Part shown: piece by piece, positions 1-8,444 of the stretch
How positions within the stretch are numbered: position 1 is the first letter of the stretch
Layout: each line of letters starts with the position of its first letter
NCBI GenBank assembly: GCA_019637635.1
Contig: JAHBVI010000044.1
Location: 1-47,928 of the forward strand
Source: Anaerolineae bacterium
GTDB lineage: Bacteria > Chloroflexota > Anaerolineae > Promineifilales > Promineifilaceae
Direction of reading: 5' to 3'
DNA length: 47,928 nt
The notes under the pieces: generated by a model
Databases searched by the model: none
What the model was told of the DNA's origin: nothing
What the model saw: the letters and a program-made list of their open reading frames with translations, nothing else
Position numbers and translations under genes: made by a program

Positions 1-89
1 TGTTTTTGGCGGGTTGTCGGCCGTACTCGTTTACATGCTGGCGGCGTTTGCGTGGCCGGGCAGGTTTTGGTACACGGCACCGGCCATCC

Positions 90-482
90 AGCCGCGTCCT
101 GACCTGGCCCAACGGCAACACCCACACCACCAGCGTCACCTATGACCACGAGGGGGAGAATACACTGGTGGGCGGGGGTTCGACGCTGGTGACAACGGTC
201 GGTTACAACGACATGGGCCAGCTCAAACGGCTCGCCCTCAACAATGGGCTGAGCACCTGGTACGGCTATCATGGTTATGAGGCTTCGGCCAACAATGACA
301 CCTATGACGCCAAAGAAGTCACCTGGAACTGGGGAGCGGCCAAGAACTTCGGCCGGCTGTGGCGTATCTGCACCGCCGCCCACGCCAACACCCGCTGCCA
401 GGCGGCCAACAAAGACCAGCCCCTCAGCGGCCAGCTGCTGGACATGCGCCACAGTTACGATAATGTGGGCAACGTGGCTGCC
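90..482 (+). pseudogene. RHS/YD-repeat protein fragment
   Basis: The frame contains YD-type repeat units: TYDHEGENTL, GYNDMGQLKRLALNNG followed by STWYGYHGYEA, and MRHSYDNVGNV. These match the pattern of RHS/YD-repeat cell-surface or polymorphic-toxin proteins, which are normally over 1000 residues. Only about 130 residues survive. The match stops just before the REP hairpin at 492, and the frame then runs on through unrelated sequence to 683. The first 90 bases do not look RHS-like. No start codon, signal peptide or toxin tip is present, so this is best read as a remnant cut by the adjacent REP/transposase unit. Confidence 0.55.
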
Positions 483-491
483 GCTAGCTGG

Positions 492-513
492 GGCCGGTCT
501 TCCAGACCGTGCC
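492..513 (+). repeat. REP hairpin, left copy
   Basis: GGCCGGTCT and AGACCGTGCC pair around TCC with one bulged base. The 22 bases are an exact reverse complement of 1390-1411, so the two copies flank the transposase gene in opposite orientation, the usual BIME-like layout for REP-associated transposases. Confidence 0.75.
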
Positions 514-601
514 CCGTCTGCCTGCCAGTCACCAGCCTGGTTTTCGTCCGCTGCCGCGTCACTTTTCGCGCGGCCTTGCCCCCTGACGTACAATTCGCAG
601 C

Positions 602-1147
602 ATGGAAACCTACCAGATTCAGGAGGGAGCTGTCCTCTATTACCTCACTTTCACCGTCACTGAATGGCTGCCTGTTTTTGTAGCCGAAGAACCATGCAAA
701 ATCATCACCGACAGCCTGAATTATTGCCACCACCACAAGTCATTGCGTATCAACGCCTTTGTCATCATGCCCACCCATGCTCATGTCATGCTATTCGACG
801 CCGACTTCGACAATGACCGGCTGCGAAACAGTGTGCGCGATATGCGCCAGTTCACTGGCCGTCAACTGGCCGACTACAGCGAAAAACATCTATCCACCGC
901 CTTTGCCCAGGTAATGCAAGGGACAGCCCGCACTGACCGTGCCCGGCAGTTCTGGCAGCAAAGCAAACATGCAGTGGCGATCTGGACGGCTGACTTCTGG
1001 CAAACGAAGGTGCGGTATATCCATGACAACCCGGTGCGCAAAGGGCTGGTGTGGGAGGCCACGGCCTGGCGGTTTTCGTCGGCGGCCTATTGGCTGCTGG
1101 ATCCGCCAGGGGAGAGCGATGTGATATTGACGGAGGTGGTGTGGTGA
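602..1147 (+). CDS. REP-associated transposase (IS200/Tn3-like HUH family)
   Basis: A 181-residue protein of the TnpA_REP/Y1_Tnp type. Visible are the N-terminal strand YYLTFTVTEWLPVF, the HUH-like metal site INAFVIMPTHAHVML (H59 and H61) and the C-terminal signature YIHDNPVRKGLV. Members act as single-strand DNA transposases that recognise REP hairpins, and REP hairpins do flank this gene. In the classic members the catalytic tyrosine sits in a WQxxFYDxxIR block. The equivalent stretch here is FWQQSKHAVAIW, with His in the Tyr position, as in a known subgroup that carries NHP at this point. Whether it is still active cannot be judged. The ATG has only a weak ribosome-binding site. It has no partner gene. 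Confidence 0.8.
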   Translation: METYQIQEGAVLYYLTFTVTEWLPVFVAEEPCKIITDSLNYCHHHKSLRINAFVIMPTHAHVMLFDADFDNDRLRNSVRDMRQFTGRQLADYSEKHLSTAFAQVMQGTARTDRARQFWQQSKHAVAIWTADFWQTKVRYIHDNPVRKGLVWEATAWRFSSAAYWLLDPPGESDVILTEVVW

Positions 1148-1177
1148 GTAAAGAGGTTCCGGCGGGCCAAGGTGGGG

Positions 1178-1200
1178 CGGCACGGTGGGGACACCGGCCG
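1178..1200 (+). repeat. REP hairpin, internal copy
   Basis: CGGC and CGGTG pair with CACCGGCCG around GGGA, leaving one bulged A. The stem differs from the flanking copies but closely matches the copy at 46043-46069. Confidence 0.65.
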
Positions 1201-1389
1201 CAGCACAACCATCAAAACCAGAAGACCGCGCCGTAGCAGGGAGGTGAGCAGTACGGCCGTAAAGCAGACAACATCCCCTTCTTTTTGAAACGGCCATAGT
1301 CGGGCATACAATTTGCGGTAGAGAGAAGGATGTGTGTGGACGGCCGTGATGTGGTGAAAAAGGCAGGCTCCGGTGGGCAAAGGTGGTGT

Positions 1390-1411
1390 GGCACGGTCTG
1401 GAAGACCGGCC
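1390..1411 (-). repeat. REP hairpin, right copy
   Basis: Exact reverse complement of 492-513. The stem extends outward with TGTG and CACA, giving a longer hairpin than the left copy. Confidence 0.75.
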
Positions 1412-1543
1412 ACAGCGATGTACGGCCGTCAAAAGCAACGGCCGTGTTATTTGCGGTAGGGGTACGGCCTGCGATGCTCCCATCGCCCACCCCCTCATCA
1501 GTTCACCCCATCATGGCAGGGGCACGGCCGTGCGGTGCCATTT

Positions 1544-2284
1544 TCATAACAACGCCTGCGCCTGCGCTAAAGTGAGCATACGGCCGTCCGCCAGCGCCAT
1601 CTCTCCTTTATCACCCGTAATCGCCCGGATTTCCGCCAGGAACTTTGCCAACCGCTCGTGGTCATAGCCATCGGTGGCCGGGTGCGCCTGGGCAAAACCG
1701 ATGAGGGCCAGGGCGGTTTCGTACTGCTGTTGGCGTATAAACAGGGGCACGGCGCTGACAAATACGGTCATCACCAACGGCAGCGTTTCGATTCCCAAAC
1801 TCACCTCCAGCGCTTCCCGGTACAACGGCCGTGCCGCCTCATACCGCCCCAACTCCGTCTCCACATCCGCCAGGTTGCTCAGGCAAAGGGCCACACCGTA
1901 GGTATCGCCAATTTCCCGGCAAATCTCCAGCCCTTCGCGCATATACACGGCCGACTCCCCAAAATCCCCGGTGGCAAAGGCGATAACGCCTAAATTGGTC
2001 AGCGAAATGCTAATGCCGGCGCGGTCGCCGATTTCCCGTTTCAGGCGCAGGCTCTCCTGGTGATACTGCCGCGCCGTCTGGTAATCCTCCTGCCGCTCGG
2101 CGATAAGGGCCAGATTGTTCAGCGCCATGCTGATGCCCCGCCGGTTGTTGAGCGTCTTGCCCAGTTCCAGCGCCGCATGGTAACAGGGTGCGGCCTCCTC
2201 ATAATGCCCCAACTGGTAATGCACGTTGCCCAGGCTGTTCAGGCAGCGGGCCATCAACCAGCGGTCGTCCATTTGGGCGGCCAT
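1544..2284 (-). CDS. C-terminal TPR part of a frameshifted kinase-ATPase-TPR protein
   Basis: The frame encodes tandem tetratricopeptide repeats, such as RCLNSLGNVHYQLGHYEEA, MALNNLALIAERQEDY and ISLTNLGVIAFATGDF. It has no start signal of its own. Its sequence reads directly from the upstream kinase gene if one base is restored near 2340-2350: the frame N-I-R-L-G-E-N-D-E-A-L-R-H-H-R-Q-S-L-E continues into the first methionine used here. It is therefore the C-terminal third of one protein of about 1060 residues. TPR stacks of this kind in kinase/AAA signalling proteins bind partner proteins. The split could be a real mutation or a sequencing or assembly slip. Confidence 0.8.
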   Translation of the reverse strand: MAAQMDDRWLMARCLNSLGNVHYQLGHYEEAAPCYHAALELGKTLNNRRGISMALNNLALIAERQEDYQTARQYHQESLRLKREIGDRAGISISLTNLGVIAFATGDFGESAVYMREGLEICREIGDTYGVALCLSNLADVETELGRYEAARPLYREALEVSLGIETLPLVMTVFVSAVPLFIRQQQYETALALIGFAQAHPATDGYDHERLAKFLAEIRAITGDKGEMALADGRMLTLAQAQALL

Positions 2285-4740
2285 TTCCAGGCTTTGCCGG
2301 TGATGGCGCAGCGCCTCGTCATTTTCACCCAGGCGAATATTCCGGTTGCGCCCAGGTTGCTCAGGGCGCGGGCAGCCCGGCGGTCATCCACCTCACGGGC
2401 CAGGGTCAGGCTGCGACGGCAGTACTCCTTAGACCGGGCATACTCCCCCAATGCATGGGCCACATTGCTCAGGTAAAACAAGGCGCGGGCCATGCCTGCC
2501 GCGTCCACCAACCCGGCATACAGCGCCAAACTTTGCTGCAAATGGGTTTCCGCAGCGGCATAGTCGCCAACATTAAACAGACAACGCCCTATTTTGCGGT
2601 GGATGAAGGCCACCTCTTCCGGCGGCGGCGACAACTGCAACGCCCGCTGCAACAGGTTCACCGCTTCCAGGTAGGCGCTGCCGGTCAGGGCTTGTTCGGC
2701 GGCTTGCAGGGCATACGGCCGTTCCCGTTCCGGGGCGTCGGCCATACGCCAGTGGAAAGCCAGAGCCGAGACATAATGGGGATCGGCCGGGTAAATTGTT
2801 TCGATGGCCTGGGCCGCCTGCCGGTGTAATGGCTGCCGTTCAGCGTCGGTCAGGTCGGCCAGCAGGCCATCGCGCAGCTTATCGTGGGCAAAACGCCAGC
2901 GATCGTCTTGCACGTCGAGGACGGCCGTTTCCGCGCACCGGTTCAACCAGCCAGGCAGATCAACCGCCGGGAAAAGCGCCCGCAGCAGGCGTGTATCCAC
3001 TTCTCGGCCAATCACCGCCGCCTGCCGCAGCAGCGCCCGGTCGGCGGCGCTCAGGCGGCCGAGGCGCTGCTGCACGATCTGGCGCGCCCCACCGGGCAGC
3101 AGCCCTGGCGTCAGCGCCGCCTGCCCAATCTGGTCAAGCTGCCCGGCGGCTTCGGCCAGCGCCCGTACCAATTCCACCAGGAAAAAGGCGTTGCCCTCGC
3201 TCTCTTTTTGCAGGTAGGCCAGCAGCGCCGGGCTGTAGCCGGCCTCACCCAACATCGCCAGGCACAACTGGGCCATCTCTGCCTCGTGCAGCCGGCCCAT
3301 TTTGAGAACCGGCAAATCCCCCAGGCGGGCGGGCAGATCAGGTGTTTCATCATCGCGGTACGCGCCCAGGATAAGCAGCGGCAAATGGGGGGCCGCAGCC
3401 GCCAAATCCGCCAGCAGCGCCAGGCTTTCGGGCCGCGCCCATTGCAAATCTTCCAGCAGCAGCAGCACCGGCTGGCGCTGGCGGCGAAAGAGAGCGGTAA
3501 CGGTGATGGGTAACTGCTTTTGGAAGGTTTGGGCGTCCAAAGCTGCCGTCGGAATGGGCCGGTCAAGCAACCGTTCCAGCCCAGGGACTACGGCGGCCAG
3601 CAGCCCGGCTTCCAGATCATCCAGGGGAGCAGCTAAAACCAGGCGGCGCACGGCCGTATGCCAGAGAGCATAGGGCGGGCCACCTTCACGCAGCCCCTGG
3701 CCGCGCAGCACCAGCATGCCCTGCACCAACGCCGCCGCTACCAATTCTTGCAGCAGGCGCGATTTGCCCACGCCGCTCTCGCCGCCGATCAGCCAGGCCG
3801 CCCCATGGCCACGAATGGCGGCGGTCAGCAGCCCGGTTAACTGCTGCATTTCCGCCTGGCGACCGGTGAATTGAGCCGCTTGCAAAAAGCTCTCGCGGAT
3901 GGCCTGGGTTTCGGGCGGCAGGGTGCGCCCGGTGGCCTGGCACAGGGCGTAAATGACGTCTGGGGCGCCGGCAAAACGGCGCGCCGGGTCGGGCGCCAAC
4001 AGGCGGGCAAACAGGGCACGCAGCAGGTCGTTTTCGGGCAAGAGCGCCAGGTCTGGTTCGCGGGTGAGGACGGCGGCAATGGTGGGAAACGGCCGTTGCC
4101 CCACCACCATCTCATACGCCATCACCCCCACTGCAAACAGGTCACTGGCCCGGCTGTAGGGGCTGGCCCCGGCAGCGCCGCCACGCATCACTTCCGGGGC
4201 CATAAAGGCCCAGGTGCCGGCCCCACCCGAACTTTGCCCGGCAGCGGCGGACAGGCCAAAATCGAGCAGCTTCACCTGCCCCTCCACCACCAGCACATTG
4301 GCCGGTTTCAGGTCATTGTGCAAAACGCCGCGCCGGTGCAGGTAGGTGAGGGCTTGCAACATCTGGATGATGAGGGTGATCTGCCCGGAAAGGGGCAGGC
4401 GGCGACCGGCCTCGACAACGGTTTGGGCGGCGGGCAGCAAATCCATAGTGAAAAAGGGCATCCGGTCGGCATCAAAACCATAGTCAAGCACACTGATGAT
4501 GTGCGGGTGGCGCAGCCCGGCCAGCAATTGGAACTCCTGGGCCAGGGCCAGGCGGCGGGTAAAACGGTGGGCAGAGGGAGGTACGGCCGTGTCCTCCTCC
4601 ATCATCTCCTCCCGCTCTATCACCCGTTTCAAGGCCACTTCCTGCCCGACCAACCGGTCCAACGCACGGTACACCACCCCCATGCCGCCATGGCCAATGG
4701 GTTCCACAAGCTGGTAACGATTTTGCAGCAACACGGACAT
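2254..4740 (-). CDS. Serine/threonine protein kinase with AAA ATPase and TPR domains (N-terminal part)
   Basis: The N-terminal Ser/Thr kinase domain spans about residues 1-265. It shows the glycine loop IGHGGMGVVYRA, K38 in VALKRV, the catalytic loop VLHNDLKPANVLV (HND instead of the usual HRD), DFG and the APE-type AFMAPEVM. A large AAA/STAND-like ATPase follows, with Walker A GGESGVGKSRLL and LLLLEDLQWARP as Walker B, and then TPRs beginning near residue 690. The last 39 residues or so after ALSNLGA are out of frame and the true reading continues in the 1544-2284 frame. The organisation matches bacterial kinase-ATPase-TPR signalling proteins related to PknK and MalT-type regulators. A TATAAT box lies 8 bases before the ATG with no ribosome-binding site. 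It has no operon partner. Confidence 0.88.
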   Translation of the reverse strand: MSVLLQNRYQLVEPIGHGGMGVVYRALDRLVGQEVALKRVIEREEMMEEDTAVPPSAHRFTRRLALAQEFQLLAGLRHPHIISVLDYGFDADRMPFFTMDLLPAAQTVVEAGRRLPLSGQITLIIQMLQALTYLHRRGVLHNDLKPANVLVVEGQVKLLDFGLSAAAGQSSGGAGTWAFMAPEVMRGGAAGASPYSRASDLFAVGVMAYEMVVGQRPFPTIAAVLTREPDLALLPENDLLRALFARLLAPDPARRFAGAPDVIYALCQATGRTLPPETQAIRESFLQAAQFTGRQAEMQQLTGLLTAAIRGHGAAWLIGGESGVGKSRLLQELVAAALVQGMLVLRGQGLREGGPPYALWHTAVRRLVLAAPLDDLEAGLLAAVVPGLERLLDRPIPTAALDAQTFQKQLPITVTALFRRQRQPVLLLLEDLQWARPESLALLADLAAAAPHLPLLILGAYRDDETPDLPARLGDLPVLKMGRLHEAEMAQLCLAMLGEAGYSPALLAYLQKESEGNAFFLVELVRALAEAAGQLDQIGQAALTPGLLPGGARQIVQQRLGRLSAADRALLRQAAVIGREVDTRLLRALFPAVDLPGWLNRCAETAVLDVQDDRWRFAHDKLRDGLLADLTDAERQPLHRQAAQAIETIYPADPHYVSALAFHWRMADAPERERPYALQAAEQALTGSAYLEAVNLLQRALQLSPPPEEVAFIHRKIGRCLFNVGDYAAAETHLQQSLALYAGLVDAAGMARALFYLSNVAHALGEYARSKEYCRRSLTLAREVDDRRAARALSNLGATGIFAWVKMTRRCAITGKAWKWPPKWTTAG

Positions 4741-4748
4741 AAGCAGTC

Positions 4749-4754
4749 ATTATA
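4749..4754 (-). promoter_or_regulatory. -10 box of the kinase gene, probably leaderless
   Basis: On the minus strand a perfect TATAAT is followed by eight bases and then the ATG at 4740. There is no room for a Shine-Dalgarno site. No convincing -35 box is seen, since its expected place falls in the 4771-4797 hairpin. Confidence 0.5.
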
Positions 4755-4770
4755 CCCTAAACGGCCCACG

Positions 4771-4797
4771 CTCATTCCACGCAGAGCGTGGAATGAG
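4771..4797. repeat. Perfect hairpin CTCATTCCACGC, with further hairpins to 4928
   Basis: Twelve-base perfect arms surround AGA. More small palindromes follow before the next gene: CCCACGC/GCGTGGG, CCAGAT-AAA-ATCTGG at 4873-4887 and AGGCGAT-AA-ATCGCCT at 4913-4928. TTCCACGC/GCGTGGAA recurs downstream of the RND gene (35991-36009). The site lies between divergent genes, so it is not a simple terminator. Confidence 0.7.
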
Positions 4798-4946
4798 CGA
4801 CCAGGGCGCTCCGCGCCCCACGCGGCGCAGAGCGTGGGAACGAGAACCGCACGTGGGCGTGTGGCTCTCCTCCCAGATAAAATCTGGACTTTGGAATTAC
4901 CCAGTTAGCCAAAGGCGATAAATCGCCTACTACGAACGGTTGTGGG

Positions 4947-4968
4947 TATAATGGGCGGCGGAAGGAGG
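4947..4968 (+). promoter_or_regulatory. -10 box and ribosome-binding site of the 4976 gene
   Basis: TATAAT at 4947-4952 and AGGAGG-like sequence at 4963-4968 sit correctly before the ATG at 4976. No good -35 is seen; the AGGCGAT hairpin lies just upstream. Confidence 0.5.
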
Positions 4969-4975
4969 ACAACCC

Positions 4976-6022
4976 ATGAGTGAACAAACGTACCCGGATT
5001 ATGTGTACCGCATGTTAAGCGAAGCCCGCGCCCTGCTGTCCGAAGATGACTTCACTGCGCCAGACGCGGCGGCCATTTGTTATGAAATTTTAGGGCTGTT
5101 CCCTGACTGCCAGGAGGCCAGCGACCTGGTGCTGGAAGCGTTTAATGACCCCTGGGTGATTCGGGATAACCGCAAGGCGATTGGCCGCACGATTGATGAG
5201 TGGGATGACCGCGCCTGGCAGCACCGGCGGCGGCTGGCCTTTTCGTTTCGGACGATGTGCCGTTGGGAGGGGCAGTACCGGCAATATAACGAGGAGATTG
5301 ACCCGGAAGATGTGTGCCCGTCTGATGTGAAGGAGATGCTGGAAGAGGGGGAACACCAACTGCTACAAGATTATCTCTTGGGCGAGGCGCGGGGCAATGA
5401 AGTAGCCTGGTCTATTTTTCAAGAAGCCATTAAACGCACCAGCCGGCCGCGCGCGGCCATGGTATGGGTGGCAGACCAGTATGCCGACCAGGGCTATTTT
5501 GCAGAGTCGGTAGAGGTGCTGGACGAGTTGTTGGCCCGCTATCCTCAGGATGGGGAGGCGCGCCGTTTGTGGGCGGAGGTGCGCTGGTGGCGCGACCATC
5601 AGGAGCGGATTCCCTGGATACCACCTCGCGGCCTTGAAGACGGCCGTCGCTACCGCCACATGATGCGCCAGATAGACTCCGATTTTGCCGCCGACGAGGA
5701 AGCCTATATGCGCCCGCTGCCCTATATCCCCCCAGACGCCGATAAGCTGCCGCCCGATTTTGAACTGCCACCCCCGGTGCAGGCTGAATTGGTGGCGCGG
5801 GTGGAGGAAGCGCTGGCCGATTTGGAACCGGAGGAAGAAATGCTGGCTTCTCGTGTTGATTGGGGGTATCTGGACAGGCTGGAACGGGGCGACGTTGCTA
5901 TCAGCGATTTCCCGGCCTGGGTGCAATACTTACTGCTGGAAATTGACGACCCCGATCATCTGGCCTGGTTGAAGCAGTATTTTTTACAGCGGTTTTCTAA
6001 CCCGCCGTTTGATGAAGAATAA
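4976..6022 (+). CDS. Conserved protein of unknown function, acidic, with a helical TPR-like region
   Basis: A 348-residue soluble protein with no signal peptide or membrane segment. Residues 1-80 (YRMLSEARALLSEDDF, AAAICYEILGLFPDCQEASDLV) and 165-200 (VADQYADQGYFAESVEVLDELLARYPQDGEA) look like tetratricopeptide-type helical pairs. A proline-rich acidic stretch (MRPLPYIPPDADKLPPDFEL) lies near residue 245. No catalytic motif is visible and the family was not recognised. It is well translated, with a strong AGGAGG site and typical local codon use. It probably acts through protein-protein contacts, which is inference from the repeat character only. Confidence 0.7.
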   Translation: MSEQTYPDYVYRMLSEARALLSEDDFTAPDAAAICYEILGLFPDCQEASDLVLEAFNDPWVIRDNRKAIGRTIDEWDDRAWQHRRRLAFSFRTMCRWEGQYRQYNEEIDPEDVCPSDVKEMLEEGEHQLLQDYLLGEARGNEVAWSIFQEAIKRTSRPRAAMVWVADQYADQGYFAESVEVLDELLARYPQDGEARRLWAEVRWWRDHQERIPWIPPRGLEDGRRYRHMMRQIDSDFAADEEAYMRPLPYIPPDADKLPPDFELPPPVQAELVARVEEALADLEPEEEMLASRVDWGYLDRLERGDVAISDFPAWVQYLLLEIDDPDHLAWLKQYFLQRFSNPPFDEE

Positions 6023-6029
6023 CAGTATT

Positions 6030-6090
6030 GAGGAGATTAGGAGAATAGGAGAATAGGAGATTAAATCTCCCAATCTCCTAATCTCCCAAT
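6030..6090. repeat. GAGATT-word hairpin 1
   Basis: Tandem GGAGATTAGGAGAATAGG words on the left pair imperfectly with AATCTCCCAATCTCCTAATC words on the right. The site lies between two genes read in the same direction. Six other GAGATT-word hairpins occur at gene junctions in this window. Confidence 0.75.
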
Positions 6091-6109
6091 CTGCCAATCC
6101 CATACCCCC

Positions 6110-7159
6110 ATGACTATGACTGACAAACTCCCCCTTCAGGCACAGGTTTGTTTTCTGCTGGCGTTTCCCATGGACGAAGTTGATGCCGCCTGGGTACAGG
6201 CGCCGCAGCAGCAGTTGAACAAGGCGCCTTATTTTCAACCGGTTGATCTGGATATGCGGCTGTTGACGGCTACGGCCGTGCAGCTTGAGGGCGTCCATAT
6301 CTCGGTGCAGCCCCAACTTTTTGAGGAGAGCGTGCAGATTGTTGAATGTCATTTTCCCATCACCGACATTTTGAGCAGCGCCACCTTGCAACTGGTGGAG
6401 CGGCTGAAAGAGTCGCTGCGTAACTTGCTGCTGCCGGCCGATGTGCGCTCCACTGACTTGTGGGAGGAGTATTTTCTGCTCATGTTGCAGGAAGTAGGCA
6501 CGGCGCCTGATTTGTTCATTGCCCAGGCCGTGAGCGAACTGGCCGGATTGCTGCGTTCTCAGCGGGAAAAACTCAGCGCCGAAGACGCCGCCAGTTCCCT
6601 GATTTCCCGGCTGCATTACTCAGAGCGTGACCTGACCATTGTGGACTGGGAAGGGGGGATCATCATTGCTCCTGATGGGGATTTTCAGTCTGACATTGAG
6701 GTGATCAAGGTTGCCATTTACCAGCTTTTGCGCTACCGGATGTTGGACAAACGCATTGATGAACGGCTGGCGTATGTGCGGGAGCGGTTTACCACCGGCC
6801 GACGCCGGATCATAAACCCGGTGCAGTTACGCCGCACCGTGCAGCAGGTGATTCAGGAGCGTCTGGCGCTGCTGCTGGACTTTGAACGGGTAGACCAGAA
6901 ATTGCTGATGATTGGCGACTGGTATACAGCGCAGTTGTACCGCACGATGTCTGACGAATTGTACCTGAATGAGTGGAAAACCAACGTAAAACAAAAACTG
7001 GAGAATATGGAGTCCATTATGCGCGCCGTGCAGGATAACTTCTCGGTCTCCTGGGTGACGTTGCTGGACATTGTGCAGGTCATCGGCTGGCTCTTGCTGT
7101 TGTTGGGCTACATTTATTTATTCTATTTGGACACCCTGGCTTACAACATTATCCCCTGA
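6110..7159 (+). CDS. Membrane-anchored protein of unknown function, possibly RMD1/DUF155-like
   Basis: A 349-residue protein with a cytosolic-looking body and one strong C-terminal membrane segment (VIGWLLLLLGYIYLFYL, residues about 322-338). The body ends in a helical region with the pattern KQKLENMESIMRAVQDNFSV just before the membrane segment. This arrangement (beta-rich domain, then a coiled helix with LxxLxxxLD-like spacing, then a C-terminal membrane anchor) recalls the RMD1/YagE (DUF155) family, but the similarity was judged by eye and is weak. The stop overlaps the convergent ATP-grasp gene by 11 bases. No ribosome-binding site is obvious. Confidence 0.65.
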   Translation: MTMTDKLPLQAQVCFLLAFPMDEVDAAWVQAPQQQLNKAPYFQPVDLDMRLLTATAVQLEGVHISVQPQLFEESVQIVECHFPITDILSSATLQLVERLKESLRNLLLPADVRSTDLWEEYFLLMLQEVGTAPDLFIAQAVSELAGLLRSQREKLSAEDAASSLISRLHYSERDLTIVDWEGGIIIAPDGDFQSDIEVIKVAIYQLLRYRMLDKRIDERLAYVRERFTTGRRRIINPVQLRRTVQQVIQERLALLLDFERVDQKLLMIGDWYTAQLYRTMSDELYLNEWKTNVKQKLENMESIMRAVQDNFSVSWVTLLDIVQVIGWLLLLLGYIYLFYLDTLAYNIIP

Positions 7160-8402
7160 GCGGGATTTCCTCGTCAATGATGAATTGTAAACGGCCGTGC
7201 GCCAGCCGCAGCGCCTCTTCTACCCTGTCCGGCGTCTGCCCGGTGGCAAAGATAAACCCCAGGTAACTTTCCCCTTCCGGTAAAAGTACCAGCCGGTGGT
7301 GTTCGGGCACAGTGATGGTAATGTCATCAATGCCGGGTACGGCATGGGCCGCTTCCAGCCCTTCCACCCGGCGCAAAATGCCGGGGCGGGGAATGGGGAT
7401 CATCATCACGCCGCTGGCCTGCGGCTGCCGCTGTAAACCGCTCACGCCCAGCCCCACTGCCTGGCGCAGCAGCAGTTCTTCCAACGACATGCCCATATCA
7501 AACCGTAACGTCTGCGAACAAAGACCGCCAATGGAACGGCCGTTAACCTCCACAATCCACGCCCCCTTCTCATTCAGCCGCAGTTCGGCATGGACGGCGC
7601 CGGTTTGCAGGCCAATGGCCTGCGCCCCCTGTGCCGCCATCTCCACAACGGCCGTTTGTGCAGCCATTGGCAAACGGGAGGGCGTGACGTAAATCGTCTC
7701 CTCGAAAAAGGGGCCTTCCAGCAGGTCCGGTTTGTCAAAAAGAGCCAGGGGGTGCAAACGGCCGTGATCCAACACCGCCTCTAACGCCACTTCCACCCCC
7801 GGCAGATAGCCCTCCACCAGAAAACCGGCCGCGCCAATAGATTGCAAAAGGCGCTGCACCCGGCGCACGGCCGTTGCCAGCTCTGCCTCATCATTGGCGC
7901 GAATCACCCCCCGGCTGCCGTTCAGTGTGCGCGGTTTGACCACACAGGGAAAACCAATGGTGGATTGCACAACGGCCGTGACCATCTCCACCGTGTCATC
8001 CAGTTCAAATCCGCGAAACGGCGGTGTAGGCACGCCGCCATCACGCAAAAGCTGGCGCATCACCAGCTTATCTCGCGCCGCCGCCGCTGCTGCCGGCTGA
8101 TTGTGCGGCAGCCCCAACGACTGATTGGCGCGGGCAGCAATGAGGACGCCGCTGTCATCCACCGGCAAGATGGCCGCCAGGGGCGTAGTTTGGGCAAAAG
8201 TAAGGATGTTTTGCACGGCCGTGTCCGGCTGCCGGAAATCAAGCGCCAACTGGCCCGGTCTTTGACGTGCCAGTTCCGGGGGCAGGTCTACGGCCGTAAC
8301 CAACGGCACAGCCAACCGCTTCGCCGCCGCCACAAACGCCGCAGCGCGGTAGGTGTGGGGCGTGGTTAGAAGTAAGATGGTGGGGGGAGGAATGGCTGGC
8401 AT
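7149..8402 (-). CDS. ATP-grasp domain ligase (carboxylate-amine/thiol ligase type)
   Basis: A 417-residue ATP-grasp enzyme. The preATP-grasp domain begins TILLLTTPHTYRAAAFVAAA. The ATP-binding core includes FPCVVKPRTLNGSRGVIRA (triphosphate loop) and GFLVEGYLPGVEVALEAVL, and the metal-site strand is GAVHAELRLNEKGAWIVEVN with GRSIGG after it. The C-terminal domain resembles the L-amino-acid ligase/biotin-carboxylase-like subfamily. It is expected to activate a carboxylate as acyl phosphate and join it to an amine, but the substrate cannot be told from sequence. No biosynthetic cluster surrounds it. It converges on the 6110 gene with an 11-base overlap. Confidence 0.85.
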   Translation of the reverse strand: MPAIPPPTILLLTTPHTYRAAAFVAAAKRLAVPLVTAVDLPPELARQRPGQLALDFRQPDTAVQNILTFAQTTPLAAILPVDDSGVLIAARANQSLGLPHNQPAAAAAARDKLVMRQLLRDGGVPTPPFRGFELDDTVEMVTAVVQSTIGFPCVVKPRTLNGSRGVIRANDEAELATAVRRVQRLLQSIGAAGFLVEGYLPGVEVALEAVLDHGRLHPLALFDKPDLLEGPFFEETIYVTPSRLPMAAQTAVVEMAAQGAQAIGLQTGAVHAELRLNEKGAWIVEVNGRSIGGLCSQTLRFDMGMSLEELLLRQAVGLGVSGLQRQPQASGVMMIPIPRPGILRRVEGLEAAHAVPGIDDITITVPEHHRLVLLPEGESYLGFIFATGQTPDRVEEALRLAHGRLQFIIDEEIPLRG

Positions 8403-8415
8403 TTAAGAGTAATGA

Positions 8416-8444
8416 GAGATTGGAGATCATCAATCTCCAATCTC
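8416..8444. repeat. GAGATT-word hairpin 2
   Basis: GAGATTGGAGAT, loop CATCA, ATCTCCAATCTC form a perfect 12-base stem; the right side carries on with more AATCTCC words to about 8459. On the minus strand these words supply the last residues (NEIGD) and the TAG stop of the upstream metallopeptidase gene. Confidence 0.8.

Larger units (their letters stand above)
492..1411 (+). mobile_element. REP-flanked transposase unit
   Basis: The unit consists of an inverted pair of identical 22-base REP hairpins (492-513 and 1390-1411), a single transposase gene (602-1147) and a third related REP (1178-1200). A further copy of the REP type lies far away at 46043-46069, so the family is dispersed. No target duplication was found. 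The RHS frame stops at the left edge and was not recovered on the right, so the boundaries are approximate. Confidence 0.55.
1148..1543. other. Gene-free spacer with REP copies
   Basis: About 400 bases lie between the transposase and the stop of the TPR gene. The spacer holds REP hairpins at 1178-1200 and 1390-1411 and four or five ACGGCCGT octamers. No credible coding frame is seen on either strand; the open frames here have no recognisable protein character. Confidence 0.5.

Noticed and set aside
602..1147. Group II intron or full insertion sequence at the left edge
   Set aside because: Only one HUH-type transposase gene with REP hairpins is present; there is no reverse transcriptase, accessory gene or target duplication.
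3871..4908. Long plus-strand frame opposite the kinase gene
   Set aside because: It is a shadow of the kinase codons (Gly/Gln/His-rich, no domain) and the kinase on the other strand is unmistakable.
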